Shown here: in pieces, positions 12,701-25,629 of the stretch
Layout: every line of letters starts with the position of its first letter
How positions within the stretch are numbered: the first letter of the stretch is position 1
From: Progne subis subis
Taxonomy: Eukaryota; Chordata; Aves; Passeriformes; Hirundinidae
Assembly (NCBI GenBank): GCA_022316685.1
Contig: JAKJHU010000031.1
Span: forward strand, 248,001-312,000
Reading direction: 5' to 3'
Length of the DNA: 64,000 nt
Notes under the pieces: generated by a model
Database searches by the model: none
What the model was told of the DNA's origin: nothing
What the model saw: the letters and a program-made list of their open reading frames with translations, nothing else
Translations under genes and position numbers: made by a program

Positions 12701-15700
12701 ACAATTGAAATATTTTCAGTGAGTTATTTCCAAACAGCATCAGAATGTGTCTTCAAAAGATTCATAGAGGAGATAGAGGACCTTGACATGGTGGCCTGAT
12801 GGAGATCAGAGATGTCCTGCTAGTGTGGTAAACTGTGGCTGTGTTTTTTGTAACCATTGTGAGTGTTAAAGGGAGGTCAATGCACAGGGATGTGATAAGG
12901 GCAGTTGTGGTAGATGATCTGAACTGCCAGAGAGCTCAGGCTGATGCAACTGCACAAGAGCAGGTAGTTGTGGATGTACAGTGTTCCTTCTCCAAGCCTA
13001 GGGCCATGGTAAGAAATGCAGATGTCTGTGCATAAGGCATTTATTAAAATGACCTCACCCATATGTATACATTTTAATCAAGTCAGTGAATGCCTGTTGT
13101 GTTTATTTTTAATACAGCACTTGTTTTGATGTTACAGTTGTGATGATGTGGATCTAATGGCAGTGACTCTTCATCTTAGGCCTCAAATCCAGAGCCGAAA
13201 GTGAAAAGACAATTTGCATTACTTTAAAATACAAAAGGGAATGTCCCTGGGCAAATTAATCCTTCATTTCCATTCTAGACTGTAGTCAGCTGTCTGCTGC
13301 CTGGAGTCCACAGTGCACAAGCTGCTCTGGAGGTCACCTGAGGTTCCTCCTCCCGCCGTTGACCGATAGGTGACAGAAAGGCAAACAGACCTTTGCAGAA
13401 AGGTTCACACATACCCTGAACTCCAGTATCACCTTCAGGGCAAAACACCGTCTTTGCCGGCCTTGGATTTTGTTTGAGGTGCTATGACTTTCTTCTTTCT
13501 GTGCTTCCTCTTTCTTGCCTTGAATATCTCCCCAAAAGTCCTCAAGAGGAAGGTATATACCCTAAACTCAGGTCTAGCAGGGCTTTTCATCAGACAGCCT
13601 GGTGCTGGTGTTACCTCTTGCAGTAGCAGTTCCCACCAGCTTTTCATAGAGGAGAGGTGTAAAGAAAAATGTGTAAACTGAAAAAAGGTCAGCAGAGATG
13701 CTGTCAGCCAGTCCATGTGATGGAGCCCCAGGAAGACCAGGGATTTCTGACTTCAGCTTTTTCCCTAAGCTGTATTATTGTCATTGGGTCTGCAGAGATC
13801 TCACAGTTTTGTAATGCATGATGTGTGCCTGTGATAGACAGACAAGCTAGCGAGCTGAGGGCAAGCTGCCAGCCTTCCCTTCACTTTGAACGCCCTTGGC
13901 TGTCCTGAGACTCGTTCCAAAATATTTAAATTGCTTAAGTGTGCAGCGATGTGTTTTAATTAATGCAGAAGAAGGGACAGTAAAATACGGGTCCCTTCAG
14001 TACTAATTTGGCCTTGTGGTTGAGGCACAGGTGCTAGAAAGCCAAGGGTGCCTGGATGTGCCTCTGCCTCACTGCAGCACGAGCAGTGCTGCAGTTCCCC
14101 CAGCCTCAGTGGGGCTGACAGTGCTGGGCTGCCTTTTCCAGGTGCCTGGGACACAGGGTACCATGGGAAAGGTGAGTGCAGCACACAGGTATTTATGACA
14201 TCTTCTTGCTACTCTGTCTAGGAAACCAGCTCCACAAATAAACAGCAGGTTTATTATTAAACAGCAGGACCTGGAGACTGAAGCCTTCCCGTGACACACT
14301 TTGTGAAAACTTTCAGGAAGTGGCAGAGTTTCCTCAAAGTCCTCTCTCCAATGCGGGGCAAGCAATAGCATTGTATGAAGAGATGACTGCTTCCATTGCA
14401 CACGTGGGGTGACAATTGTCACCTGGCAAGAAATGTGTGTAACACACAAGAAATGTGGCATCAAACTAGGGCTCCATAAACTCTGTCTCTGGAGGCTCAC
14501 GCTGTGATTTACCACAAGACCACCTTCTGTCAAACCTCCAGCCCCCCAACCAATCTGTAGGTAGTGCTGGAGAAGGGATATTTCTGAGGCCATTTTTTTC
14601 CCTGTGAGCACAGCAGAGAAAAGGAAAGTGGAGAACTTTCTGGGTCATGATTAACGGCACAGGGATCAGATGATAATTGAGTTTTCGATGACATTTGGAT
14701 TATTAGGGATTACAGTGTTGTCTGATTGAAAGTGCCCCAACTCCAGCATCTACATCCTAACCATGATTCTTTAATAGATCTTGTTCTGACCATGTGAATG
14801 AATTGTTCATTGCAATGCCAGGAGCATTTCCTTCTAAGAGACACAGATATTATAAACCATGGCTCTGCCTGTGAACTGGTCAGAAGATCTGGTATTGACC
14901 TGGGCAGCGAATGACCCTGCTGAATTTGGAAATAAACGGTCAAATTCTCAGACAGGCTGCAATAGATTAGGACATTTTTATGAGAGATTTCCCTTTAGAA
15001 AATCACCCTAACTGGGCCTTCTAAACTCCTCAGATACCCAGAATTTGAATGACAGCTAGGAATACCTTGATTTTGTAGAAGTTTTATTGGGGAAATTTAA
15101 GCAACACCTGCAATTAGTCAGCATGAGTCTTACCAGAATGGTCAGTTCCTTAATTTAATGAGCATTAGAACAGTGATTCATTTCAAAGTGGAACTTGGTT
15201 TTAGTGCTGCAGAAAGAAGAAATGACAGAGAGGAACAAAGAGAATGAGGAAACAGTAGTTTTAGGCTAAAAACAGACCAATATATTCCTGGAAGTACACT
15301 TTCAGCCCCTATGCAGGCCTGGCTCAAGCTGAGGGAGAAATCTCTTTATACATTTGGCTCAAATTCTCTTAACAAGGCTGACCTTATTTCATTAGGCCAA
15401 AGTTCTGCAAGGGTGCAGGTACTAGCTAACAACCCATGTCAGGCTAATCTGCACTGTAGAACCATGAAAGGAGTATTTTTCATGCATTTCCTTGTTCCGT
15501 GAAAGCACTAACAGGTTAAATACTTGCATAGAAATGTAATAATAATGCTTAATGTATTCCTTCCCAGGTTCTGGCTTTTCTTCTGGCATAATTTATCCTT
15601 CTTCAAGACCAGAGATCCTTTGCTCATGCTAGCCTTCAGTCTAACTAAAGTCAGCAGGAGACAAAAGTGTTGCATGTCTCGCAAGATGAAACCCATTCTT

Positions 15701-18700
15701 GACCAAGTAAACACCTTCCAGAGTAACAAAACAATGGAGCAACTAAGCCTGTAAATAGGAGACCAAGCAGAGAAATAAGAAAACATTAATTTGCCTGGGA
15801 AAAATCCTGGCAAAGCTCACAGTGGTGAAACCAAATGGAAATGTTGCAAACTTTCACCTAGAATAAACAATCCGAATCAGCTGGAAGCGCTTTCCATCAC
15901 ACTGGTTCCCAGGAATGGGGTTGCCTCATTTTCTTGACACAAGGCTGCCAAAATCTGTAGTGACAGACTAGAATCCTGCTGATTAGCCAAGCTCTTGGCA
16001 CATTTGTACGGCCAAGGATTTTTATTTATTATTTTTCTGGTAAGAATTGCTAGTAGATTAAAAATGGCAAGCAGGCAACACAAATACATATTCATTTGGG
16101 TGGAGGAGACTTGGCTTTAGGGTAGAATAAAGAGTGGTGTTACGCGGCAGCTTTCTGTCACAGGGCTTCAGATGTGAAATGCCATTATTAACCTCCCAGC
16201 ACTGTCTGTGGCAGGTGAGACATGCTCCATTTCTCAGATGGGCAGAAGCTGGCCAGAGATATGAGGCACCAAATGCTCTTAGATCCCCTTGAGTCAAGCC
16301 TGACTTGCTAAATCCTGGTTCTGAGGACCCAGCTCCGTGTTTTTACATTCGCTGTTGAAAGCTGCCTGCAACACCTGCAATTGGTAGGTGCTCTGGTAGA
16401 GAAGTTAGTGCCACACTAAAACCAGAACTCAGGAATGCTGGCTTTCTTCCTTTGCTATTTCTTGGATTATGTTCAAAAGCAGGGACACTGTCCCTTGGTG
16501 TTTGCTCTTCAGAATTATCCTACGGTGAAGAAAATCCCTGTTTTTTTCTTTTCTTCACAAAGGCCTTTTATTCCATGTTTGTTCTTCAAGCACTGCCTGG
16601 CCCATCTGTTTCAATGGCAGTCCAGTCCCCACTGCTCACAGACCAGGTGTTGAAGCACCTCTTTCACTCACCTCATCTTTACCAGTTCTCCCACAGTGCC
16701 TACTTCTTCTTTTCACTCTTCACTGCCTGAGCCAGCATCCCTCTGTTGTTCAAGGCAGCCTTTGTACACACTTCCCTTTTCTCTGAAGCTCTAGCAACAC
16801 AAGAAATAGGGTCTCAGAAAAAAATAAAATAGCAATGGAGAGGTTTCCCTTTTTTCAACTCTTTCTTCAGCATGGCTTTCTTTGAGAATTCTGTTCAGAC
16901 TTTTCTTGCCATTTGCAACAGCATCCAGGGAGCCAAGCTGCAATGTAATACATGTGGGGCTAAGTTTGAAAGAGAAGCCAGATGCAGACAGGCGTACTGG
17001 AGAGGAGGGGAAGGAAGCAGGGAAAGTTCAGACAAAAGTGGACAACCAGCAAAGTTTTGCAAAGCCAACTGGCAGCCTTGTCTTCCAAGAGGCTGTCTGA
17101 AAACAGAGATTTGTCTGAATCAGAACCCTCCATCCAAACAGACGTGAACTTTGAGAAGGGTCAGGTCCAGTTTGTCTCCAGCTGGGCTCCAAGCCCTGAT
17201 AAGAAAGTTCCTCCCTGGGGCTCAAGAGCAGCTGAGTCCTCAGGCAGCCTCAGGACTGACCTTTCCTTTCCAGGGTCTCCAGGATTTTTTGCCCAGTTAC
17301 TAGGTCGTGATCAACCCTCTTTGGGATTGTTTGTTTCACCATCCAGGGACATTTTTCTTTCTTTGGGGAGCTCTGCAAAGCAGTTTTTCAGGAGGGGAGG
17401 AGATTCAGCGTGACTCAATGGTGTTTGAGAAACAGGGAAGACAAATGAGGAGATCCTAGAGGTACTTCCTTTCTAAATAGCTCAGAGATTAGTAACGCTT
17501 TGCCATACCTGTAAATAGTTCACTCACAGACACGAATGCCAAGGAGTGCTCGGAAAGCTGCACGTCGCTGCCCCTCATTTTCAAAGTGCGTTTGTGATTT
17601 TTCAGCAATCACCTACCAAGCTGAGAGAAAAGAGAAAGATCCCTGACCTTTCACTGCTCTGATTTCCTAATAATTTGGACACCTTTAATCCTTGCCTCAG
17701 TCTGAAGGGCACAGTTGTGTAACACAGGCACAGTCCAGGAAGAGCCTGGCACAAGAGAAATGCTGGACCTCGATGTGCAAAAAAAAAGCAGTGGGGGTGC
17801 AAAAGAAGAAGGATTTCTGGGGGATCACAACAACATCATCTATATTTCTGTGGTGATTGGAGAGTCAGTCACTGTGTGGAAGGCTTTTGCTTGTCACCAA
17901 AATGTCCACGCAGAGCGGTCAGACGAGTTGGGCAGCGAACACATGTACATTAATATTTGCTGTCACTGAGGTTGCAAAATAGAACAGACAGATCATTTCA
18001 GGACTCGGCCTCCTTATCTCCATCTACCACAGCCTATAAAGTTGCATAAGAAAAGAGGACTGAATAAGAAGGATTTTGAGGTGGAAACCTGAAGAGGAAT
18101 GAAGCAGATACAGCAATACCAAATGGCAAAGCTCCCTTAGAATGGGATTTTATGGTAATGGCAAAGTAATTCTGAGCTTGTCAAACCCCGACTTCAGGTC
18201 CTACCCATCTTAGGCCAAAATAAGTTAAAGTTAAGAAGGCTTCTTTTGTGGTTTGTCGGATACTCTGTGATTATGGACACTTAAATTGCTTTCTACTGAA
18301 AGACTCAAGGATGTGCACCTACTGGAAAACTTCCTTGTTTAACGCATATAATTCCAGTATGCAAAAAACTTAATGACTGAGAAAAAGAGGAAGATGTTCC
18401 CATTGTGGTTTAGTGGTGACAAAAGGGTTAATCATCTCCTGACAGGACACTAAATGCCATTGAGTCCTCACCTTCCCCTGGGCTCCGAGAGCAGCACAGA
18501 GGGCACAACCCCATGCAGAAACAAGGTCCCACAAACACCCAGCATGCAACAGAAGAGACAAAGTGGCTCCAAAGCGCTTTTGATCTGTTGTAAACCCTGA
18601 CTTTTTTTAAGAGGAGTGAAGACTTTTTTGTTTGGGAGCCATGAGCATCTGTTTAGTGACTTCTTGGGGCATGGGAGAAGCAGCTCACTGGTGTCTTGCC

Positions 18701-18880
18701 AGGTAAGCAGCAAACAACATTAGGTCATTGCAAACAGTTCTCCTTGGGCTCCATCTGTCAGATAAGGACCGTGTCACTGGCAGGATGTTTGTGCTGATGA
18801 ACTCTCCTTCAGCTAAGAAAAGCCAAATGTGAAGCTCATTAAGGGGAGAACCTGAGATGCCCTCCCTCGACCAACAGCAG
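9737..18880. other. Long unassigned non-coding stretch
   Basis: No gene is supported in these 9 kb. The longest frame is 180 codons on the minus strand (14069-14611), with no domain I recognise and overlapping open frames on the other strand. A frame at 9750-9992 directly follows the CR1 copy and reads smoothly, but it has no recognised relatives. The segments at about 10880-11050 and 13900-14000 are AT-rich and repeat-free and could be conserved non-coding elements, which only an alignment can show. Confidence 0.55.
10259..10276. repeat. T18 homopolymer
   Basis: Eighteen consecutive T are visible in an AT-rich surround. No retroelement body is recognisable on the minus strand beside it, so I do not call it a retroposon tail. 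Confidence 0.9.
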
Positions 18881-20809
18881 CTGATTTGCTGCTATGGGTT
18901 AGTTAATCTCTCATTAGCTCAGGACAAAATGAGCTGTGTGAAGAAGAAATGTCTCTGTCATGACATGTCAAACCTGTGGAGCCAACTGAGTCCCAAGTGC
19001 AGAAGCTGTTAGGGGCCACGGGGGTGGTTCTGGCTCCGAATTAGCCACAGCTGATTATGTGTGAGTGACTCGTGCAGTTGGGGCGTGACCAGCAGCCTTC
19101 TTGGGGCTCAGCCTGCAGGAGACAAGGTTGTGTTCCAGCCTCACCTTCCCTGGCTTCGGTTAGTGGCCATTCAAATATGGTGCTGTCAAGGAAGAAGCAC
19201 AGCACCTAATAGTGGTGTAGATTGAGATGAGATTAAAAGAAAACCTGTGGTTCAGAGGAATGACGCCATGGAAAACATCAAGGAAAATGAGCTGGAATGT
19301 GCAGTCATTAGCAAATTGCTTTATTTATGGCTATTGGACACTGCTGTTGTGCCAAATCTTGAATTTATTTGGTGCTGTGGATTTCTTAATTAAAATCGTA
19401 TTATTGAATTTTTGTTTGGTGCTGTTTGCAATGATCATCCCCTTAGCTATTTTTACTTTTGTTCTGTGTATGTGTATGATCCTGTAAAAACAGGCCAGTC
19501 TGTGGGGAGAGAGCACGTTTCCAGTCAGGTTTTTTAAAAGGCACAGCTGATTTTCTCTGAGTTGACTCACTTCTCTCCTCCATTTTGCTTTTCTCCTTCA
19601 CCTCGTGGGCTGCACTGCAGTGGCTCCAAACCCTTTCTCTCCCAGTTATTAATGTTAAGCTGACAAGCTTTAAGTAAGGATTTTCAGGTGTCTTTACAAA
19701 GCTTGTATTGGCTGCTAGGTGTTCCCAGGAGGCTGTAGATCCTGGAATCTTCCACCCTGGCAATGTGCCCAGCCCATCACAACTGTGACCTTACTGAGGT
19801 CTCAGCACTGGGATTTTGCAGCTGTTCAGAGGTCTCCAGACACCACAGCAAATGATTTCTGCTCTCTGAGTCAGCCAGTTCCTGCTTTAGATGACAGAAA
19901 TCCCAAGCCTTCCAGGTTTTCCCACCATTCCTTAGGAGAACAACCTTCAGAGTTGGTTTCCCTGAGATGGAAATGGAGAAACAAGTGGAAGTTGGTGACT
20001 GTGTCATTTGTCTTTAGTTTGCTATATGCCAAGGCAGATGGTCTTCAAGGAAGACATATGGAGATGGCAGGATGGGGGAGAGCTGAGATCTCCAGAGATG
20101 ATGATTGGATCAACAACCATTTCTGCACAAGGGCTTGTACTGTAGAGAAATCAAATCAGCTCTCTCCCCTCATGGCAATTAAATCAATTATGTGATGCTG
20201 TGTAGATCCAAACCCTATTCAAGAAGTTTTGTGCTTTACAGGCTGCTGGATCCCAGTCTCAGCTGTGCAAAGGTGACAGCAGCTGCAGAAGACAGAAGCA
20301 GCTCACTCCTGAGCCCTGCTCCCTCAAACCCTGCCCTCCTCTGATGCACTTGTGTGTTGGAGCACCCCACAGCAACCCTAGAACTCGGACTTTGGTTTTG
20401 TGCCATCATATCAAGTCATCAAGATTAAAAAGTCTTCTGTGATGAGACATAGTCACAGTAAGAACACTGGTCCTCTGCAAAGCAAGGTAAATTTGGTTTT
20501 TCAGTGACATGCCCATCATCCGTCCCTCAGGAAGATTTTTCAGTTTAGAAGCTCACAAGTACACTGTGTACCCTACATTCAGTGCTGCTGTTTTGCATAA
20601 CACTTCCCAGCCTGTTTGAACCTAGCTCTGGGCTCTCTCAGGTCTCTTTCAGGTCTCTTTTGTCCCAGGGACAAATCTCTCTTGAGAACTGCAGTATCAG
20701 CCTCATGTATTGCTAAGTTTTACGCAAATAACTGGAGGCTGGTTACACTCAGGTTCATTAGTAGGTTTCACATCTTGCATGAAGCAAGATCAAAAAATAT
20801 TTCCTTTTT
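18881..20809. other. Unassigned AT-rich DNA, possible conserved non-coding elements
   Basis: Two sub-segments stand out as repeat-free and rich in homeodomain-type TAAT cores. One is at about 18885-19080, and the other at about 19290-19440 with 'tttatttatgg' and 'cttaattaaaa'. These are features often seen in developmental enhancers, but nothing here proves regulatory function. No coding exon is supported; the frame at 19719-20195 has no domain. Confidence 0.35.
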
Positions 20810-20867
20810 CTTTTTTTTTTCTTTTTTCTTTTTCTTTTTCTTTTTCTTTTTATTTTCCTTTTTCTTT
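20810..20867. repeat. T-rich (CTTTT)n simple repeat
   Basis: Mostly pyrimidine tract built on CTTTTT and CTTTT units with one longer T run and a single A. It accounts for the phenylalanine-rich reading frames over it. Confidence 0.92.
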
Positions 20868-22089
20868 CGATTTGGAGCACTTGGGGTGTAATCTGGCTGT
20901 CAAAGCAAGCTGAAGGAGGCAACACTTGGGACCTTCAGGGCAGAGAGTGTCACTAAACCATCTCAGCAGGTGTGATACTGTCCTGTACCCATGGTTTTGC
21001 AGTTCGGTCTTTTCTCCAGGACCTCATGAGATGAGAAGCTCCCTTGTGACAGCCTCTTCTGCATGGATTCGTGACTCTGAGGGAGCAGCAGTCTGTGCAG
21101 AGACACTGGGTGTGCCCTCAACTGCCTTCACGTGTGACATGTCTCAGTCCTTGATGTCCAGGGTGGAGGATGCTGAAAGGCCTGTCCTTCTTATTTTGGG
21201 TCTTCCCTTTGTCCTTCTCCAAGTAAAGGATGCGTACCAGGAGCTGCTCCCCACAGTAGTGGAATTGAAATAATCCTTCTAATCAGAATCCTGGCTCCCC
21301 TCCCAACACACACGCACACACCTGGAGGGTTGGGTGCAGAGGTTTCGGGGGAAGATAAGATGCTGCTCTGTCAATCAGAAACACTGTGAGCAGCATTCAG
21401 GCTGCTTTTGTGGGGCTGTTGTGTATTTCACGTCCCTTCCTGTGGTTCTTCCCGGGCTCCTTCTGCAGGGGGAAGGCACCTGGCAGTTGGCTCTCGAGGC
21501 TGCTATCCACAGACCAGCCCGAGCACATGCACGCACCTGCCTGCAGCCAGACCAACACGAGACAAGTCATTTGTTGCCAAAGAAGGTTTCTTCAGGATCA
21601 GACTAACTAAAACTTCCTTAAGGTATGCAGGAGTTTTTCCAGATTGCAAAATGAAAATCACTGCCTGGAATCACTGCATTCAAAGTAGGGAAATATCCCT
21701 TTAAGGAAACCTATTGGCAGTATAACTAAAGGCCCTTAGGCTAAGCTGATATTCAACATAACTCCACCGAGTCAAGAGAAATACACCAGGGATTAAGTTT
21801 GGCCCAATAGCAAAAACCACAGGCAAGTGAGGACTGATTCCCAGAATCAAGTTGACCTGAAAAATGTACTTAGGTTTTGCCCTTAAAGGAATAATTTTCT
21901 TAATAACAACAGATAAAATGAAATGCTTGTCAAAATTATTACAAGCATATGGGGATGAGATGATCAACATTGCATGAATTATTTCCTTCGGCAGCTGTAT
22001 TTCTGGTTCATTCTTTCACTGCTCTTTAACTCCTGAGCTTTTGACCTTCTCACTGCTCTTCTAGATTTACTACCTGCCCTGTTCATTCT
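20868..22089. other. Unassigned non-coding DNA
   Basis: Several plus-strand frames of 74-115 codons lie between 20926 and 21704, with overlap among all three frames. No domain, signal peptide or splice pair is convincing. A short CA-rich patch lies at about 21305-21320. Confidence 0.55.
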
Positions 22090-22205
22090 TGGCTTGTTAG
22101 ACCCACAGACTGTGTGGTTTTGGTGCTAATCCTAGGTTTGCCACTGACTTTCTGTGGGAATTTCATGGCTTGACTTTTTTTTCCTCGGTATCCTGTGACT
22201 CCACC
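22090..22205 (+). mobile_element. Decayed MIR-like (CORE-SINE) fragment
   Basis: The order 'ctaatcctaggtttgccact' then 'gactttctgtg' and a cytosine/thymine-rich 'catggcttgac' tracks the middle of MIR ('aatcctggctctgccac', 'ctagctgtgtgac', 'gggcaagtcactt'). MIR is an ancient tRNA-derived SINE family; bird genomes keep only old, scattered copies. The match is by eye with many mismatches and no intact tRNA promoter boxes. Confidence 0.5.
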
Positions 22206-22334
22206 TCTAACAGTACATGAATAAATGAACTAATTGCCAGGCAATGTTAAGGGTAAGATGCCTAATTTTATCTTTCTGGACTGGGGCCTTATTCTTCAAC
22301 TTAATGCCTTGCAACCATTAACAAGCAAGGATGG

Positions 22335-22425
22335 TGGTTAGCGTAAGGAAACACTTTCTCAGAAGCAGTGCCTGCGTATGGGACTTGCTTCCTGAGAGAG
22401 GAGAGTGAATGACCGCAGAATAAAT
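22335..22425 (+). mobile_element. Possible CR1 3'-region remnant
   Basis: The block 'aaggaaacactttctcagaa' followed by 'gacttgcttcctgagagagg' resembles the CR1 stretch reading 'aacttcttcactgtgagag', 'ggaacaggctgcccagagagg'. The similarity is partial and the terminal CR1 repeats are missing, so this is a weak call of an old copy. Confidence 0.35.
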
Positions 22426-22533
22426 CTCTTTCAAAACTCTGTCCAGAGCTCATTTGTTGTGTTTAACTTATTCTCAGCAAGTCCTAAACAAACACTTGCA
22501 AACAAAGAGTGGAAAACCCAACTATAGTTGTTC

Positions 22534-22560
22534 AAAAAAACCAAACCAAAACCAAACCAA
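22534..22560. repeat. (ACCAAA)n-type simple repeat
   Basis: A short A/C-only tract of CCAAA and CCAAAA units starts in an A7 run. Confidence 0.85.
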
Positions 22561-23379
22561 AGCAATTTGCCAGCAGGTTAAAAAGATCACTGCCAACAAA
22601 CATCTATAAAATGATCCGTTTATTACAGTTACAGCATTGAAAAGACAATAAAAGCGAAAGGATTGAGGGGTTTTGGGAATGTTTATCAGCTTGGAAGAAG
22701 TTACCAAGAACTCATAGGTTTTTCACTTGTTTTCTCACCATCTTGTACCTTCCAAGAAGCAACAGGTCCTTTTAAATCATATTTTTCTAATCCAGCTTTG
22801 TAGTTCTCAGTCCTAAAATTCATGGCTTCAAGGGAGGGCTGGAGACGCCCTCCTGAGCTCCAGCACTTTAGGATCCCTGGCTATCACTCCCTCACCTCTG
22901 TGTTTAACTCATGTTTGGCAAAGCACAGCTTGATCTCAATCAGACCTCCTAGGAGGGCAGCCAGGTTGGATTTGATGGCGTCAAGAAACGTGGATCAAAT
23001 CCTGCCTCTGGAGTTCATCCCAAAGTATAAGTGTCTTCACTGATACAATGCATGCTACTTTCTTACTTGAACTTTCTGGGCTGCAGTGTTCTTGTCTGGG
23101 CCTTGCCTGCAGTTAAAGACTCTTTTCCTGCCACCATTTTGCCCCAATGGTGCTTACACAATGTAATGACGCCACTCTGGATGAATTTAGCACATTAAAG
23201 CCTTCAGGTCTCTTAACTTTTCTTCTTAAGATGCAGACACCAGCAAAGGATAAATTATTTTTCTGTTCAATGCCCTCTGTGGAACCAGAACTGGTCCATA
23301 CTTCAGTCTGCATCTCCTAACTTCACCCTCATCAGTCTGCAATGTCACACACAGGTTGGGATGCATGTCCACCTGGCCC
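22561..23379. other. Unassigned non-coding DNA
   Basis: I see no gene and no clear repeat. Short frames on both strands overlap one another. The right edge grades into the CR1 remnant that follows. Confidence 0.55.
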
Positions 23380-23850
23380 CCAGCGTCCTTTCCTGACTTT
23401 CTTTGTTTTCCAAGGTGAGTGTTCTCCTTCCATACAGCAGCTGCCTCCCTGTCTCCTTGGCACAGGGCTCTGGCTGCCTGAACACACATGTTCTGCCTGT
23501 CAGAGATCCACCTCTCTCCACATCAGCCACCTCCCCACCTGCCTGGTGTCATCTGCAGGTTTGGACAGCAGACATTGTCACTGCACCTTTCATGTGCTGG
23601 GTATGAGCATTGAAAATTAGTGATGTCCTCTCACTCCCTGAGGGTCTCCTCTGGGAATGTGACTTCTCAGGGACTTCTCATTTGGAAGAACTTTGATCTT
23701 GCTGCTCTCTAAGCCATGCAGAGCTTGTGCTATTCATATCATGCTATTAATATTTGTAAGAGAATCTGCTAAGTCAACCACCTCACCAAAAATCTGTGCC
23801 ATTCAAAGTCAGTTTTCCCAACAAAACTTTTAACCTCTCCAAAGAACATA
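23380..23850 (-). mobile_element. Old CR1 LINE fragment (reverse-transcriptase part), antisense
   Basis: On the plus strand, 'ggtgtcatctgcaggtttgg' (23547-23566) matches a hallmark of antisense CR1 ORF2, normally 'gtgtcatctgcaaactt'. It is followed by blocks recalling 'atgaagatattgaac' and 'gaccgacccttgggg'. A further block near 23790-23810 recalls 'gtgtcaaaagccttac'. The element therefore runs on the minus strand. Frames are broken throughout, so no working enzyme remains. The edges are approximate and divergence is high, consistent with an ancient insertion. Confidence 0.65.
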
Positions 23851-24345
23851 ATAGGATTTGTCTGAAAGGCCTGGTTTTCATTTTAAAAAGGCTGAATAGC
23901 AGTTGAAGCTTTTAACTCCACTCAGTTCAGCTCCTCAACATCTTTTCCATCAGGTTGTCCACAACTGGTTTCATCCTATTGTGTGGTGCAGTTTTGCTTT
24001 AAACCTTGTCATGCCCTTGTGATATTGAAGATGCTATGCCATGCTGGGAGATGTACATGATGGGGTTCCCAGTGCTTTTAGGAGATGAAAGTCCCAGTAG
24101 AGTCTCTACTCTCCAATCATCTGCCCTAAGTGTACCAGGTATTGGTCTGAAACTGGTGGAAGTGCTCTAGTGTGTTGCAGATACAGTTTACACGTGGAAG
24201 TGGGGGACTAAGTGCTAAGAATAGCATAGGAATTTTCCTTTTTCCTTTTTTCAACCACTTTTACTCCTCATTAAGTGCTTTCAGACCCAGCCTCAGGCTT
24301 GATTTATTTTTGAAAGGACATTTTTAGCCACTGTGTCTTGAAGGG
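23851..24345. other. Unassigned non-coding DNA
   Basis: I see no supported gene or repeat in this interval, which ends at the A26 homopolymer. Confidence 0.6.

Positions 24346-24371
<26 letters not shown>
24346..24371. repeat. A26 homopolymer
   Basis: Twenty-six uninterrupted A are counted directly. No AATAAA lies just upstream and no retroelement body is recognised, so a retroposed poly-A tail is possible but unsupported. Confidence 0.95.
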
Positions 24372-24376
<5 letters not shown>

Positions 24377-24904
24377 CAGAGATTATTTTTATAGAAGAAA
24401 CCATGCACATGCACGCTAGGTCACAGTTTCTTTGCTTCTCGATATCCCACAAGGTCTTTTCCACTGTGATACAGGCGTATTGTTCCACTCCTCTCACCTG
24501 CAGCTCTGTAACAACATCAAGGTGGCAGCCCTTCTGCTTTCTAGGCCGGAAAGATTATTGTTTTATTACAAAGAACAATAATCTCACAAAATTACCAGAG
24601 TCAGGACCAGCCTATTCCAGACCAATACACCTGAACCTCCAAGCTGTTGCACAGTTTGATAAAGCAACTTTTTGTGTTCAGCAGTGGTTGTAACAGAGGC
24701 TGGAGAAATATGTCTTAAGCAGGTATCTGTCACTGTTCAAAGCCAGGCTTTTTTCCTGGCTCTGATTTGGTTCTTGCTGCTCTTAATTTTCCTTTCCAGC
24801 TGTCCAGATAATGCAAGACTTTGAACTTGCAGCCTCTCCTCTTAAATCTGCAAGCATTTACTGAGCAGTATTTAGTTAAAGGACCAGAGAGAGATGACGA
24901 CCAA

Positions 24905-25060
24905 AGACGGTGGGATACGGAGGGTTTGTGGTTACAGCACAAGGCTCTGAATCAGGAAATTGTCAGAATCGACTTCGAGAGATCAGTCCAAGCCACAAAG
25001 CTCAGTTCTGCATCTGCTCCTGCACCAAGCTCCAACTGCCCTGGAGTTTAGCTTGTTTTG
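24905..25060 (+). mobile_element. Decayed MIR-like SINE, 5' tRNA-derived part
   Basis: 'gtggttacagcacaaggctc' followed by 'tgaatcagg' closely follows the MIR head 'gtggttaagagcacgggctc', 'tggagtcagg'. The downstream match fades quickly. A 76-codon plus-strand frame (24821-25051) covers the same bases but is best explained as chance over this repeat. Orientation is plus. Divergence is high, as expected for MIR. Confidence 0.5.
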
Positions 25061-25603
25061 GTCTGTGCCTGTTATGTGGAGATCACCTCTGCTTTCCTTG
25101 GATTTACAAAAAGCAAATTATTATTAAAGGCACTCTCAGTAAGTGTGCTAGATTGAGAAGAGGGTCCAGTGCAGGATTAACTCACCAAAAAGCTTTCCAG
25201 CAGTGAAGAGTTTGGACCCTGTGAACATCACCTGGCTTGCAGGTGTTATGAGAACTCTCTCAGCTCATCCCAAGTTGTGCAGTGCACACACAGCCATAGC
25301 TTTTCTCTGAGCTGAAATGCAGTAGCCACAAAGCTCATGGCATCCCTCTTCTCTGAGCTATCCATCTGCATCAAGCCAGAGCTGTGAGGAGCAATAACAA
25401 ATTCCCTCCCTGCTGAACAGCACCACAAACGATGTGCAGTATCTGATTCCCAGATGGCAGTGTTAAAAACAGAAGGCAACATGTCTGGGAAAGTACCTGA
25501 GGCATACCTGAACAATAGAAATAATAGAGATGTAAGAAGAAGATAGGTCCTTTCTTTTTTCCTGATATATGCATGCCTATGATCACTTAAAAAAACAAAC
25601 ACC

Positions 25604-25629
25604 TTTTTTTTTTTTTTTTTTTTTTTTTT
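25604..25629. repeat. T26 homopolymer ending in an acceptor-like CTACAG
   Basis: Twenty-six uninterrupted T are followed at once by 'ctacaggaaac'. On the plus strand this has the form of a splice acceptor with an extreme polypyrimidine tract. The downstream frames stop within a few codons, so no exon is claimed. Confidence 0.95.

Noticed and set aside
14069..14611. 180-codon minus-strand frame
   Set aside because: No recognisable domain, no supporting splice or poly-A context, and overlapping frames on the other strand; expected by chance at this length scale.
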